6,039 nucleotides of DNA, taken from contig JAISRV010000207.1 of assembly GCA_031273445.1 (NCBI GenBank), positions 1-6,039 on the forward strand, written 5' to 3'. This document shows, one piece after another, positions 1-5,970 of the stretch. The position numbers and the translations under genes are program-made. The notes beneath the pieces were generated by a model. It was not told the DNA's origin, made no database searches, and saw only the letters and a list, made by a program, of their open reading frames with translations. The stretch comes from Candidatus Adiutrix sp. (GTDB lineage: Bacteria; Desulfobacterota; Desulfarculia; Adiutricales; Adiutricaceae). Each line of letters opens with the position of its first letter. Position 1 is the first letter of the stretch.

Positions 1-133
1 CCAGTATTTCGAAAAGTTTCGTCGCCGAGGGGATGGCGTAAACCTCGTAGGCGTCTTTCAGCATGTTTTTGCCCATGGCCAGATTCGCCATATTGTCGTC
101 CACCAGCATAATCTTGTGACGCCTGTTTTCCAT
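1..133 (-). CDS. Response regulator receiver protein, N-terminal fragment
   Basis: The first 44 codons of a response regulator are visible; the rest runs off the left edge. The translation starts MENRRHKIMLVDDNMANLAM and shows the first beta strand of a receiver domain with the acidic pair D12-D13 that binds magnesium. The phospho-accepting Asp and any output domain are outside the window, so the output type cannot be told. The ATG at 133-131 is preceded by AAGG at 145-142, eight bases away, which supports this start. The gene follows the hybrid kinase on the same strand after 161 bases. A kinase with its own Hpt domain commonly hands phosphate to a separate regulator, so this is a plausible target, but that is inferred from position only. 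Confidence 0.85.
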   Translation of the reverse strand, partial: MENRRHKIMLVDDNMANLAMGKNMLKDAYEVYAIPSATKLFEIL

Positions 134-294
134 TTTTACGGCCTTGCCTTTCTTTAAGGGCTGGAGCCTTGGCGGGGCTGCCCATTGCCAGGCAAAAAAT
201 GCGATTTTTGCCTGACCAACTAGCTTGTCGGCCTCTGGGGTCGGTCAGTCGCTTCGCTCCGTCGGCCCTATCGGGCCGGCTTTCCATTCTTTGA
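134..294. repeat. Intergenic region rich in inverted repeats
   Basis: This gap between the kinase stop and the response-regulator start holds several inverted repeats. One is perfect: CAGGCAAAAA at 189-198 and TTTTTGCCTG at 205-214, around a 6-base loop. A second pairs CGGCCC (263-268) with GGGCCG (273-278) around TATC, and extends to 8 bp (261-268 with 273-280) with one G-T pair. A third is looser: CTGACC (212-217) with GGTCAG (243-248). None is followed by a T-tract on the minus strand, so they are not classical intrinsic terminators for the kinase mRNA. They may still stabilise or end the transcript, or belong to a dispersed intergenic repeat. No coding potential is seen here. Confidence 0.55.
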
Positions 295-3090
295 TCACTG
301 TTCAGATAGTCTTTCCAAAATTTCCTTAAAATCCATCACGTCTACGCGTTCCCGCAGCCAGGCGGCCAATTCCGGCTGGCGTTCGTAGGTGTAGCTTTCC
401 AGCTCGACCATGGCTTTGTCCACCCCGTCCATGTCGTAATTCGCGCAGGCTTCCCGTAGCCTGTCCAGCACGTCGGCGTCCGGCGCGTCTTTGCCTGGTT
501 TGCGGTTTTCCCCTTCGATGTTGTCCAGCATCGCGGTCAGGTCGGCAATCAGCTTTTCCGCGATTTCCACAAAGGCGCCGTTGTTGGCCCTGACGAACTC
601 AAAATCGCCGGACTGCGCCGCGCGCTCCAGTTCCTCCGCGCTTTTCCCCGCCTGTTTCGCGCAAATGCCGTAACTGCTGCTCTTGAGGCCGTGAACAACG
701 ATAGTGTAGGCCGCCAGGTCTTCCTCAACGGGCTCGCGCACCTGGTCGAGCAGCGCGGGCGTATTCACGGCATAGGAGCGCAGGATCGGCAAAAACGCCT
801 CCCAGTCGCCCCCGAAGCGTTCCAGGCCCTCTTCCAGGTCCAGGCCGTCGATCCGCCATTGCTCCGTTATGATCCGCGGTTCGGCCGCCGCCGGCGCCGC
901 CGCCGCCTCTTCCCAGTCGCCCTGGCTTTCCTCTTCCAGTTTTTTATCGCGCACCCATTGGTCCAGCGCCAGGTCCAACCGCATAATGTCAATGGGCTTG
1001 GACAGGAAAGCCTGGAAGCCATGTTGCAGGAATATCTGTTCGTTCCCCACAATGGCGTTGGCCGTCAAAGCGATGATGGGCACGTTCTTCGCGTATTCCG
1101 TGCCTATTTCCTCCCGGATGAGACGCGTGGCCTCGATCCCGTCCATGCCCGGCATCATGTGATCCATGAAAACAGCGTTGTAGCGCACCTCCCCTTTCCG
1201 GATCAGCTCCACCGCCTCCCGGCCGCTGGTCACGCAATCCACGCGCATGCCGTAGGGCTTCATCATGCCCCGGGCCACATCCAGGTTGGTCATGACGTCA
1301 TCCACAATCAACACTGTGGCATAGGTCAGGGGATGGATCTTTCTCTTGGCGTTATGGGCAGTTTTTTGCTCAATGTAGTTGAATTTTTGCAAATTTTCCA
1401 CAACAGAGGCGCCAAGGGGCGCCTCCGTGGCCAAGAGCTGCCGGAAACGCGCCGTGAAGACGGAGCCCCGGCCGTATTCGCTTTCCACGTTGATTTCGCC
1501 GTCCATCATCTCCACCATTCTCCTGGTGATGGACAGCCCCAAACCGGTTCCTTCAATCTGGTGGTTTTTCTCGGGGTCAACCTGGCTATAGTTGGAAAAC
1601 AGTTTGTTCAGATCCTCGGGGCGGATGCCGATGCCCGTATCCTTCACGCTGACGGTCAGCCACACGCTGTCGCCGTCCCTTTCGCCGGACATGCGCAGCT
1701 CCACCTCCCCTGCCCGCGTATATTTGAAAGCGTTGCTGAGAAGGTTGTTGCAAATCTGCTTTATCCGCAATTCGTCGCCGACCATCCGGCTGGGCAGCGT
1801 TTCTTCAACCCGCAGGTTGAATTTGACGGGTTTTTCCCCGATGCGCATGATATTCATGGTGACCGTGTCGTTGATGAGGCTGGCGAGGTCGTATTCCGCC
1901 GGAACAAGCTCGAATTTTCCCGATTCTATTTTTGAAATATCCAGGATGTCGTTGACGGTGGCCAAAAGGTTCATGCCGGCCACATGGATTTTTTCCAGGT
2001 TGTCCCGGCTTTCCTCCGGGCCCGCCTGCCCGTGAAGCATCAACTCGGAAAAGCCGATGATCGCGTTGAGCGGCGTGCGCATTTCATGGCTCATATTGGC
2101 CAGGAAACGGCTTTTGGCCTCTGAGGCGTTTTTGGCGACCTCGTTGAGCTCGGCCAGGTGGATGTTCTGCTCTTTTATGATCAGAAACGGTTTGGCGATG
2201 ACGCCCGAGGCAAAAAAAGCGACTGCGAACCCCATGACCATAAAGGCCAACGCCGCGAGCAGCATAGTCTTCTGGACATGCCCGGCCGGGCTTTCCGACA
2301 GGGGCGCGGACACGCCCATCGTCCAGCCCACGCTGGAGCCGGTGATGGGGGCGAAGGCGGCAATGCGGTCCACGCCGAACAGGGAGAATCTGGACAGCCC
2401 TTTCCCGCCCCGCACCACAAGGCTGGAAAACTCGGCCGCCGAGATGTCTTCCGGGTGTGTCCGCGCCCTTTCAATGAAGTTGTAACGTTCGGCCACCATG
2501 AAGGTGCGCTCGTTGGCGATAACGGTGCCTTCCCTGTCCAGCATGAACACCGTGCCGCTGTCCCATACCTTATAGGACGCCAGCAGATCGCGGAAATACA
2601 GGCCCGGAATCGTCACGGACAGAACGCGGCCGTCCATGGGCACGCAGACGTGCATGACCAGCTCCCCGCTCGGGTCATGCCTGGTCGTGGAAATGGTCAT
2701 TTCCCCGGCAAAGGCTTTCTGTATATATTCGTCGCCCAACAGCTCGACCGGCGTCGGCAGATAGCCGTAGGCCTGAACGATGCCGTCGCGGTCGAAAACC
2801 GTCATGGCCATGAAGTTTTCGCCATTTTCAACCTGTTCCTGCAAAACACTCGGCCAGTCGCTCTCTGGGGTTTTAAGCAGGTGCTGCGCCGCCGTGGCCG
2901 CCCTGGCTTTCTGCAGGTTGATGGCGCCGGAGACAAGTCTGTCGGCGATTTCAGTCATCACGATGAGGCCGCTTTCGACCGTTTGCTCCAGGCCGCGCCG
3001 AACGAAAAAAATGCTCGTCCCCATTGTGGTCGCGGTAATGAAAGCTACAATGGCGATAATGATTAAAATAACTCTAACGCGAATGGTCAT
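295..3090 (-). CDS. Cache-sensor hybrid histidine kinase with receiver and Hpt domains
   Basis: This inner-membrane phosphorelay kinase has 931 residues from the chosen start. Membrane helices at about 7-30 and 276-299 flank a periplasmic ligand-binding region of about 235 residues that reads like a double Cache domain. The cytoplasmic part has HisKA with the phospho-accepting His335 in SHEMRTPLN, then an ATPase domain with N-box Asn449/Asn453, DTGIGI at 484-489 and GTGLGL at 514-519. The receiver (about 592-710) has D597/D598, phospho-Asp643, Thr676 and Lys698. An Ala-rich linker leads to an Hpt domain with His800 in HGLKSSS, and a charged helical tail of about 70 residues ends the protein. 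All key residues are present. The frame is open for 61 more codons upstream, but that part has no family character; the ATG at 3090 has GGAAG seven bases before it and leads straight into the first membrane helix. The ligand is unknown. Confidence 0.95.
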   Translation of the reverse strand: MTIRVRVILIIIAIVAFITATTMGTSIFFVRRGLEQTVESGLIVMTEIADRLVSGAINLQKARAATAAQHLLKTPESDWPSVLQEQVENGENFMAMTVFDRDGIVQAYGYLPTPVELLGDEYIQKAFAGEMTISTTRHDPSGELVMHVCVPMDGRVLSVTIPGLYFRDLLASYKVWDSGTVFMLDREGTVIANERTFMVAERYNFIERARTHPEDISAAEFSSLVVRGGKGLSRFSLFGVDRIAAFAPITGSSVGWTMGVSAPLSESPAGHVQKTMLLAALAFMVMGFAVAFFASGVIAKPFLIIKEQNIHLAELNEVAKNASEAKSRFLANMSHEMRTPLNAIIGFSELMLHGQAGPEESRDNLEKIHVAGMNLLATVNDILDISKIESGKFELVPAEYDLASLINDTVTMNIMRIGEKPVKFNLRVEETLPSRMVGDELRIKQICNNLLSNAFKYTRAGEVELRMSGERDGDSVWLTVSVKDTGIGIRPEDLNKLFSNYSQVDPEKNHQIEGTGLGLSITRRMVEMMDGEINVESEYGRGSVFTARFRQLLATEAPLGASVVENLQKFNYIEQKTAHNAKRKIHPLTYATVLIVDDVMTNLDVARGMMKPYGMRVDCVTSGREAVELIRKGEVRYNAVFMDHMMPGMDGIEATRLIREEIGTEYAKNVPIIALTANAIVGNEQIFLQHGFQAFLSKPIDIMRLDLALDQWVRDKKLEEESQGDWEEAAAAPAAAEPRIITEQWRIDGLDLEEGLERFGGDWEAFLPILRSYAVNTPALLDQVREPVEEDLAAYTIVVHGLKSSSYGICAKQAGKSAEELERAAQSGDFEFVRANNGAFVEIAEKLIADLTAMLDNIEGENRKPGKDAPDADVLDRLREACANYDMDGVDKAMVELESYTYERQPELAAWLRERVDVMDFKEILERLSEQ
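884..907. repeat. GCC-rich triplet tract in the kinase linker
   Basis: A run of GCC triplets interrupted once by GGC encodes, on the minus strand, part of the Ala/Pro/Glu linker joining the kinase's receiver and Hpt domains. The tract is simple sequence and could change length by whole codons without breaking the frame. Confidence 0.6.
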
Positions 3091-3097
3091 GGCGGCA

Positions 3098-3102
3098 CTT
3101 CC
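3098..3102 (-). promoter_or_regulatory. Ribosome-binding site that sets the kinase start
   Basis: GGAAG on the minus strand lies seven bases before the ATG at 3090-3088. It favours the 931-residue protein over the longer open frame that starts at 3273, whose first 61 codons run through AT-rich, palindrome-bearing leader DNA. Confidence 0.65.
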
Positions 3103-3120
3103 AAAAAATAATAAGTTTAA

Positions 3121-3160
3121 ATTGTCGGGAAAAATAAAATCACGTTCGTGATTGTCGCGA
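3121..3160 (-). promoter_or_regulatory. Candidate operator: palindrome flanked by a direct repeat
   Basis: A perfect 7-bp inverted repeat, AATCACG-TT-CGTGATT, occupies 3138-3153, about 48 bases before the kinase start. It lies between two near-identical copies of ATTGTCGSGA (S is G or C), at 3121-3130 and 3151-3160, exactly 30 bases apart, which is close to three helical turns. The surrounding DNA is AT-rich, unlike the rest of the window. This arrangement suits a transcription-factor site or promoter region. No convincing -35/-10 pair could be assigned, and no known regulator motif is claimed. Confidence 0.45.
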
Positions 3161-3204
3161 TTATTTATGACGGCGGCGATTGGCTCTGGCGGAGTGTACG
3201 GCTG

Positions 3205-3232
3205 ATTCCGGCCCTCGAAGCGGGGCCGGAAT
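3205..3232. repeat. Perfect 10-bp GC-rich hairpin
   Basis: ATTCCGGCCC (3205-3214) and GGGCCGGAAT (3223-3232) are exact inverted copies around the 8-base loop TCGAAGCG. The stem would be stable in RNA from either strand. No T-tract follows on either side, so it is not a standard intrinsic terminator. It sits about 115 bases upstream of the kinase start and could lie in its untranslated leader or mark the end of the upstream transcription unit. Confidence 0.5.
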
Positions 3233-3562
3233 GAAGCTGTGTGATGACATACGTGGATATTATACCGCTCCAATTCGCGGGAGGCAAGATATTTGTGTTG
3301 AGTGGGGGCGGAGGCGGGGCCCGCCCTCTTCTCTTCTCCGTCAACGCGGGCTGGGCCACAGGGCGGACTTGCCGACCGAAACCGGGCCGGGCCGGCCGGA
3401 GGCGCAAGCGGCCCTGATCTCCGCCGGCGAGTTGACCGAAAAGATCGGCGGCCGGCTGTCGCCCGGCGAGCTTGAGGCCATACGGAGCGAAGCCAGGCTT
3501 GGATATCCCGGAAAACCGTTCAATCCCGGCCGAGGCCTGTCTGTTTCTTCATAATCCCCGCC
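3233..3562. other. Stretch without a convincing gene; possible gene remnant
   Basis: No gene is recognised between the hairpin and the stop of the nucleotidyltransferase. One plus-strand frame is open from an ATG at 3180 to a TAA ending at 3554 (124 codons). Its first two thirds are compositionally odd (Arg/Gly/Pro-rich) and have no good start. Its last 50 or so codons, from about 3400, use mostly G or C at third positions and read like real protein, with segments such as ELTEKIGGRLSPGELEAIRS. That suggests the 3' part of a gene whose beginning was lost, or chance in GC-rich DNA. A GGGAGG at 3279-3284 resembles a ribosome-binding site but no credible start follows it. No homologue is recognised. 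Confidence 0.3.
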
Positions 3563-4273
3563 TTAGCCGTCAGAACGATCCGCCTCCATATCGCACACCC
3601 GATCGAAAATCGCAATCGCAAGGCGCGAACACGCGGCTTTGACGGATCGCCAGTCATGCCAGCGAGGATTAAGGTTCTTGTATTCGCTGAGTTCGGTTTC
3701 TTCCAGGTCGTAGGGCAGCGCGTCGCCAAGCTGCACCTGCAACTGCTGCAGCGGCGATTCCCCGTTGTCCTGCTGGTAGAGCCGGTCGAATGACCGCAGC
3801 GCCGCGGCGACGCTTTCATCGCCCATGTGATCGGCCAAGGCCACGAAGTCGAGGTAATCCCGCGTGGCGTTGCGCTTGAGTATCAACACGCCCTTGATGC
3901 GCAGAATCTCGCCTTCGGCCGGAACGGTGATTCGCGCGCCGTGATGGTCCACCACCGCCGTTTCCAGCGGTTCGTCGCGGATAAGCTGACGAACGCCGGT
4001 TTCAATGCCGTCGAGGTTGCCGAGGATTTGCACGGGCCGTTGTACGCGGGCCGTCTTCCAGCCCGCAACAGACTCAAGTTCAGCCAGCACTTCATCGAAG
4101 CGACGGCGCAGATCGGTCAGCACATGGTCGGCGTCACGCGAGAAGCGATGCTCCGCGTGGATGGCCGAGGCGGTTCCTCCGACCAGCACGGCGCCCGGCA
4201 GGATGCGCTGGAGCCGTGCGGCAGAGGACAAGACGAGTTCCCAGTCAGGCAACGGCGCGGTGTTCTTCGACAT
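3563..4273 (-). CDS. AbiEii/DUF1814-type nucleotidyltransferase, probable toxin of a TA pair
   Basis: This 236-residue protein carries the signature of the minimal nucleotidyltransferase superfamily. VGGTAS at 31-36 is followed after about ten residues by RFSRDAD, where Asp47 and Asp49 would hold the catalytic metals. Further on, EILRIK (Lys127) and RDYLDF (Asp139, Asp142) match the conserved K...R-D-x-x-D pattern of AbiEii/AbiGii-type proteins. Characterised relatives (AbiEii, MenT) are toxins; MenT enzymes add nucleotides to tRNA acceptor ends, but the substrate here is unknown. The start codon lies inside the upstream small gene (29-base overlap) and its own ribosome-binding site is weak, so translational coupling is likely. 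The gene appears intact. A housekeeping nucleotidyltransferase is less likely given the small overlapping partner and the vapC relic nearby. Confidence 0.8.
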   Translation of the reverse strand: MSKNTAPLPDWELVLSSAARLQRILPGAVLVGGTASAIHAEHRFSRDADHVLTDLRRRFDEVLAELESVAGWKTARVQRPVQILGNLDGIETGVRQLIRDEPLETAVVDHHGARITVPAEGEILRIKGVLILKRNATRDYLDFVALADHMGDESVAAALRSFDRLYQQDNGESPLQQLQVQLGDALPYDLEETELSEYKNLNPRWHDWRSVKAACSRLAIAIFDRVCDMEADRSDG

Positions 4274-4472
4274 AGCGCATCCAGAAGTGGTGACGTTGAG
4301 CGTAGGGATCGGAGGCGTAAGGACGGCACACGCGCTCCACCTTGTCCAGCAGGGCCCGGTCGGACAAAGCGGCCCGGCGCAGCTCGGCCCAGTCGCTCCA
4401 CCGCCCGCGTGAGATCACGTCGTCGATGGCGGCAAGAGTGAAGCGCTGATGGTTGAGGTGACGATGAAGCAT
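4245..4472 (-). CDS. Small protein overlapping the nucleotidyltransferase; candidate antitoxin
   Basis: This is a 75-residue soluble protein rich in Arg, Asp and aromatic residues, with no signal peptide or membrane segment. The middle (DDVISRGRWSDWAELRRAAL) looks helical, and the end carries DPYAQRHHFWMRYVEEH. I do not recognise a named domain. It comes first in the transcript and overlaps the nucleotidyltransferase by 29 bases, the usual order for an antitoxin followed by its toxin. The ATG at 4472 is the only ATG between the upstream in-frame stop and the conserved-looking body. No strong Shine-Dalgarno is seen, and the mRNA leader predicted from the candidate promoter is about 30 bases. 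The antitoxin role is inferred from gene order only; it could instead be a second enzyme subunit. Confidence 0.7.
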   Translation of the reverse strand: MLHRHLNHQRFTLAAIDDVISRGRWSDWAELRRAALSDRALLDKVERVCRPYASDPYAQRHHFWMRYVEEHRAVA

Positions 4473-4508
4473 GGCGAACCACAGGCTATTACGATTGTTG
4501 ATGAAGGC

Positions 4509-4537
4509 ATCTTACGCGAACAGGGAGAAGAAAGCAA
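4509..4537 (-). promoter_or_regulatory. Candidate sigma70 promoter for the two-gene TA-like operon
   Basis: On the minus strand TTGCTT (4537-4532) and TAAGAT (4514-4509) are separated by 17 bases and would start transcription near 4502, about 30 bases before the first gene. The -10 matches four of six consensus bases and the -35 three, so this is plausible but weak. Confidence 0.4.
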
Positions 4538-4569
4538 CACGATTCGCGGATGACTTCTCTTTCCGTGGC

Positions 4570-4749
4570 CTATTCGCCAGTTTGCGCTTTGCGGGCCATA
4601 GGCTCTGCGGAAGCTGACCAATCCACGATTTGAAGACCGTTCACCCTGGCGAATTCCCGCGTATTGTTTGTGACCAGAATGGAATTCGAGGCCAGGGCGT
4701 GACCCGCAATGGCGGCAAGGGCGCGCAGCCTGTCGCGGGGTTTAATCAT
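4570..4749 (-). pseudogene. vapC: VapC (PIN-domain RNase toxin) C-terminal remnant
   Basis: A 59-codon frame encodes the last part of a VapC toxin of the MvpA type: IAGHALASNSILVTNNTREF, then ARVNGLQIVDWS. Intact members have about 130 residues and cut RNA using acidic residues spread over the whole PIN fold. Here only about the last 55 residues remain, with PRD near the start probably matching the conserved P-x-D of the third acidic position, followed by about five extra residues (RALAA) compared with the usual spacing to IAGHA. The N-terminal acids are missing, so it should be inactive. A stop codon lies three codons before the first ATG, there is no ribosome-binding site, and no vapB is present. 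The break lies at the 3' end of the acyltransferase gene, so that junction probably marks the deletion or insertion that destroyed it. Confidence 0.75.
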
Positions 4750-4755
4750 AGCGCG

Positions 4756-5814
4756 TTATGTAAGTGCGGTCTGCCCGGCCCGGGGAGGGCCTGAGGCGCG
4801 AAACAGCCCTTTTTCCAATTTATTGACGACCTCGACAATGCCGGCCGTGAGGCAAAAATTGGCCAGAAAGGACAGCCCGATGAACGGCAGGGGCGAGGCC
4901 AGGCCGCCCCAGTCAAGCATCTTGAAGGTCAGAAGGCCTCCCGGCATATGGAAAAGATAAAAGCGAAAGGCGTTGTCCTCAAAATAGCGATATGGCCGTA
5001 GCTGGCGCAACTTTTCATGGCGGCGGGCCAAATGAGCGCATATCTGAAAGGCCGCCAAAGCCCCAAGGGTTGAGGTTGCCCAGCGGAAAACAGGAGTTTG
5101 CGGTCCGTACAGGGACAAGGCCGCGAAGAGCGCGATATTTGCGGCGAACCATAGCCGCGGACGCAAGGCCATCGCTCTCTCCGCTCTCTGGCGGCAATTA
5201 AAAAACAGACAGCCGGCGGCGAACCAGAGGAGAGGGCCGTCTGTTTCATAGAAACAGCACCAGGTAAGGCCCTGACCATAGCGATATATCAACAGCGATG
5301 CGGCCAGCGCGAGCGCCGGGGCCGCAAGCGGGCCGAAGCGCTTTGCCGTCGGCTGTATGACGGCCCAAAAGGAACTGACCCAGAACAGGACCAGCAGGAA
5401 CCAGAGATGATCCGCAAATTGTCCCGACAACGCGGCCATATACGTCTGGGACAGGGTAAAGCCCTCGGGTCTGTTGTATGCGGGCAGGTCAAAAAACGTA
5501 TACAGGGGAACCATCCAGAAAACCATGAGGCAGAACCAGGGAACGAGGAGTCGTTTGGCCCTGTTGCCGATTTGCCCGGTCACGCTCCGGGAATGCCTTA
5601 AGCCCGACAAGGCGGCCAGGTAGCCGGAAGCGAACATGAATGAAGGTATGATGACGAGCCCGGCCCAAAAAATGAGACTCTCCGCAACCAGGCTCTGTTG
5701 TTCGGCGTACAACCGCCAGAACCGGCCGGGCGCCGTGAACGGAAATGCGGCGTGCATGAAGAGGACGCCCATAAGGCAGAGGGTTTTCAACAGAGTTATA
5801 TGGTTGGTGCGCAT
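4756..5814 (-). CDS. Family-3 membrane acyltransferase
   Basis: This 352-residue integral membrane protein has about ten predicted hydrophobic helices and matches the Acyl_transf_3 family (OatA/WecH/NodX-type), whose members O-acylate sugars of polysaccharides, lipopolysaccharide or peptidoglycan. Landmarks are the N-terminal helix ending in the conserved His21 (LMGVLFMHA), the SGYL motif in helix 2 at 63-66, DHLWFL at 135-140 and FRFYLFHMP near the end (His289). Length and motifs indicate an intact protein without the extra SGNH domain found in OatA. The frame also has an ATG seven codons upstream (5835), but the ATG at 5814 has GGGAGAG three bases before it and is the better start. No glycan genes are adjacent, so the acceptor is unknown. 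The stop lies six bases before the vapC remnant, in the same frame. Confidence 0.9.
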   Translation of the reverse strand: MRTNHITLLKTLCLMGVLFMHAAFPFTAPGRFWRLYAEQQSLVAESLIFWAGLVIIPSFMFASGYLAALSGLRHSRSVTGQIGNRAKRLLVPWFCLMVFWMVPLYTFFDLPAYNRPEGFTLSQTYMAALSGQFADHLWFLLVLFWVSSFWAVIQPTAKRFGPLAAPALALAASLLIYRYGQGLTWCCFYETDGPLLWFAAGCLFFNCRQRAERAMALRPRLWFAANIALFAALSLYGPQTPVFRWATSTLGALAAFQICAHLARRHEKLRQLRPYRYFEDNAFRFYLFHMPGGLLTFKMLDWGGLASPLPFIGLSFLANFCLTAGIVEVVNKLEKGLFRASGPPRAGQTALT

Positions 5815-5817
5815 GTT

Positions 5818-5824
5818 CTCTCCC
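5818..5824 (-). promoter_or_regulatory. Strong ribosome-binding site deciding the acyltransferase start
   Basis: GGGAGAG followed by AAC directly precedes the ATG at 5814-5812 on the minus strand. The upstream in-frame ATG at 5835 has no comparable purine tract, so the shorter protein is preferred. Confidence 0.7.
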
Positions 5825-5925
5825 GTTGTTTCCATCCGATGCGGCCAAATCTGTGGGGATCAAATGACGGCCATACACGAAGCCATTGAGTTGTAAGAAT
5901 GGTCAATATTTATTCCTATACTCAA

Positions 5926-5970
5926 GTAACTATTCAGCTGGGTGTGTATTGAGGTTCCGTAACTGTTCAG
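5926..5970. repeat. Paired GTAACT(A/G)TTCAG repeats, possible IS66-type element end
   Basis: GTAACTATTCAG (5926-5937) and GTAACTGTTCAG (5959-5970) are direct copies with one mismatch, 33 bases apart. The sequence between and after them also pairs: GGGTGT (5940-5945) with ACACCC (5971-5976). Ends beginning GTAA are common in IS66-family elements, so one copy may be the left end of an element extending to the right of the window. From 6021 a frame beginning MKLLEN is open to the edge, and it is also open upstream, too short to identify. Without the other end or a target duplication this remains a suggestion; the repeats could instead be regulator sites. Confidence 0.35.

Noticed and set aside
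691..1935. A long plus-strand open frame (414 codons) opposite the kinase gene
   Set aside because: It is antisense to an unmistakable multi-domain kinase with all catalytic motifs; its translation is rich in His, Gln and Arg and shows no domain.
2158..3066. A plus-strand open frame of 302 codons opposite the sensor part of the kinase
   Set aside because: Antisense to the Cache sensor coding region; a consequence of high GC content.
3091..3273. A 61-codon N-terminal extension of the kinase
   Set aside because: It lacks family character, crosses the palindromic AT-rich leader, and the internal ATG at 3090 has a ribosome-binding site and starts right before the first membrane helix.
3827..4441. 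A plus-strand open frame of 204 codons opposite the nucleotidyltransferase pair
   Set aside because: It is the antisense shadow of two genes whose own translations show recognisable or coherent protein sequence; its composition is Arg/Gly/Pro-rich.
5636..5896. A plus-strand open frame overlapping the acyltransferase start
   Set aside because: Antisense to conserved membrane helices of the acyltransferase; no domain or ribosome-binding site seen.
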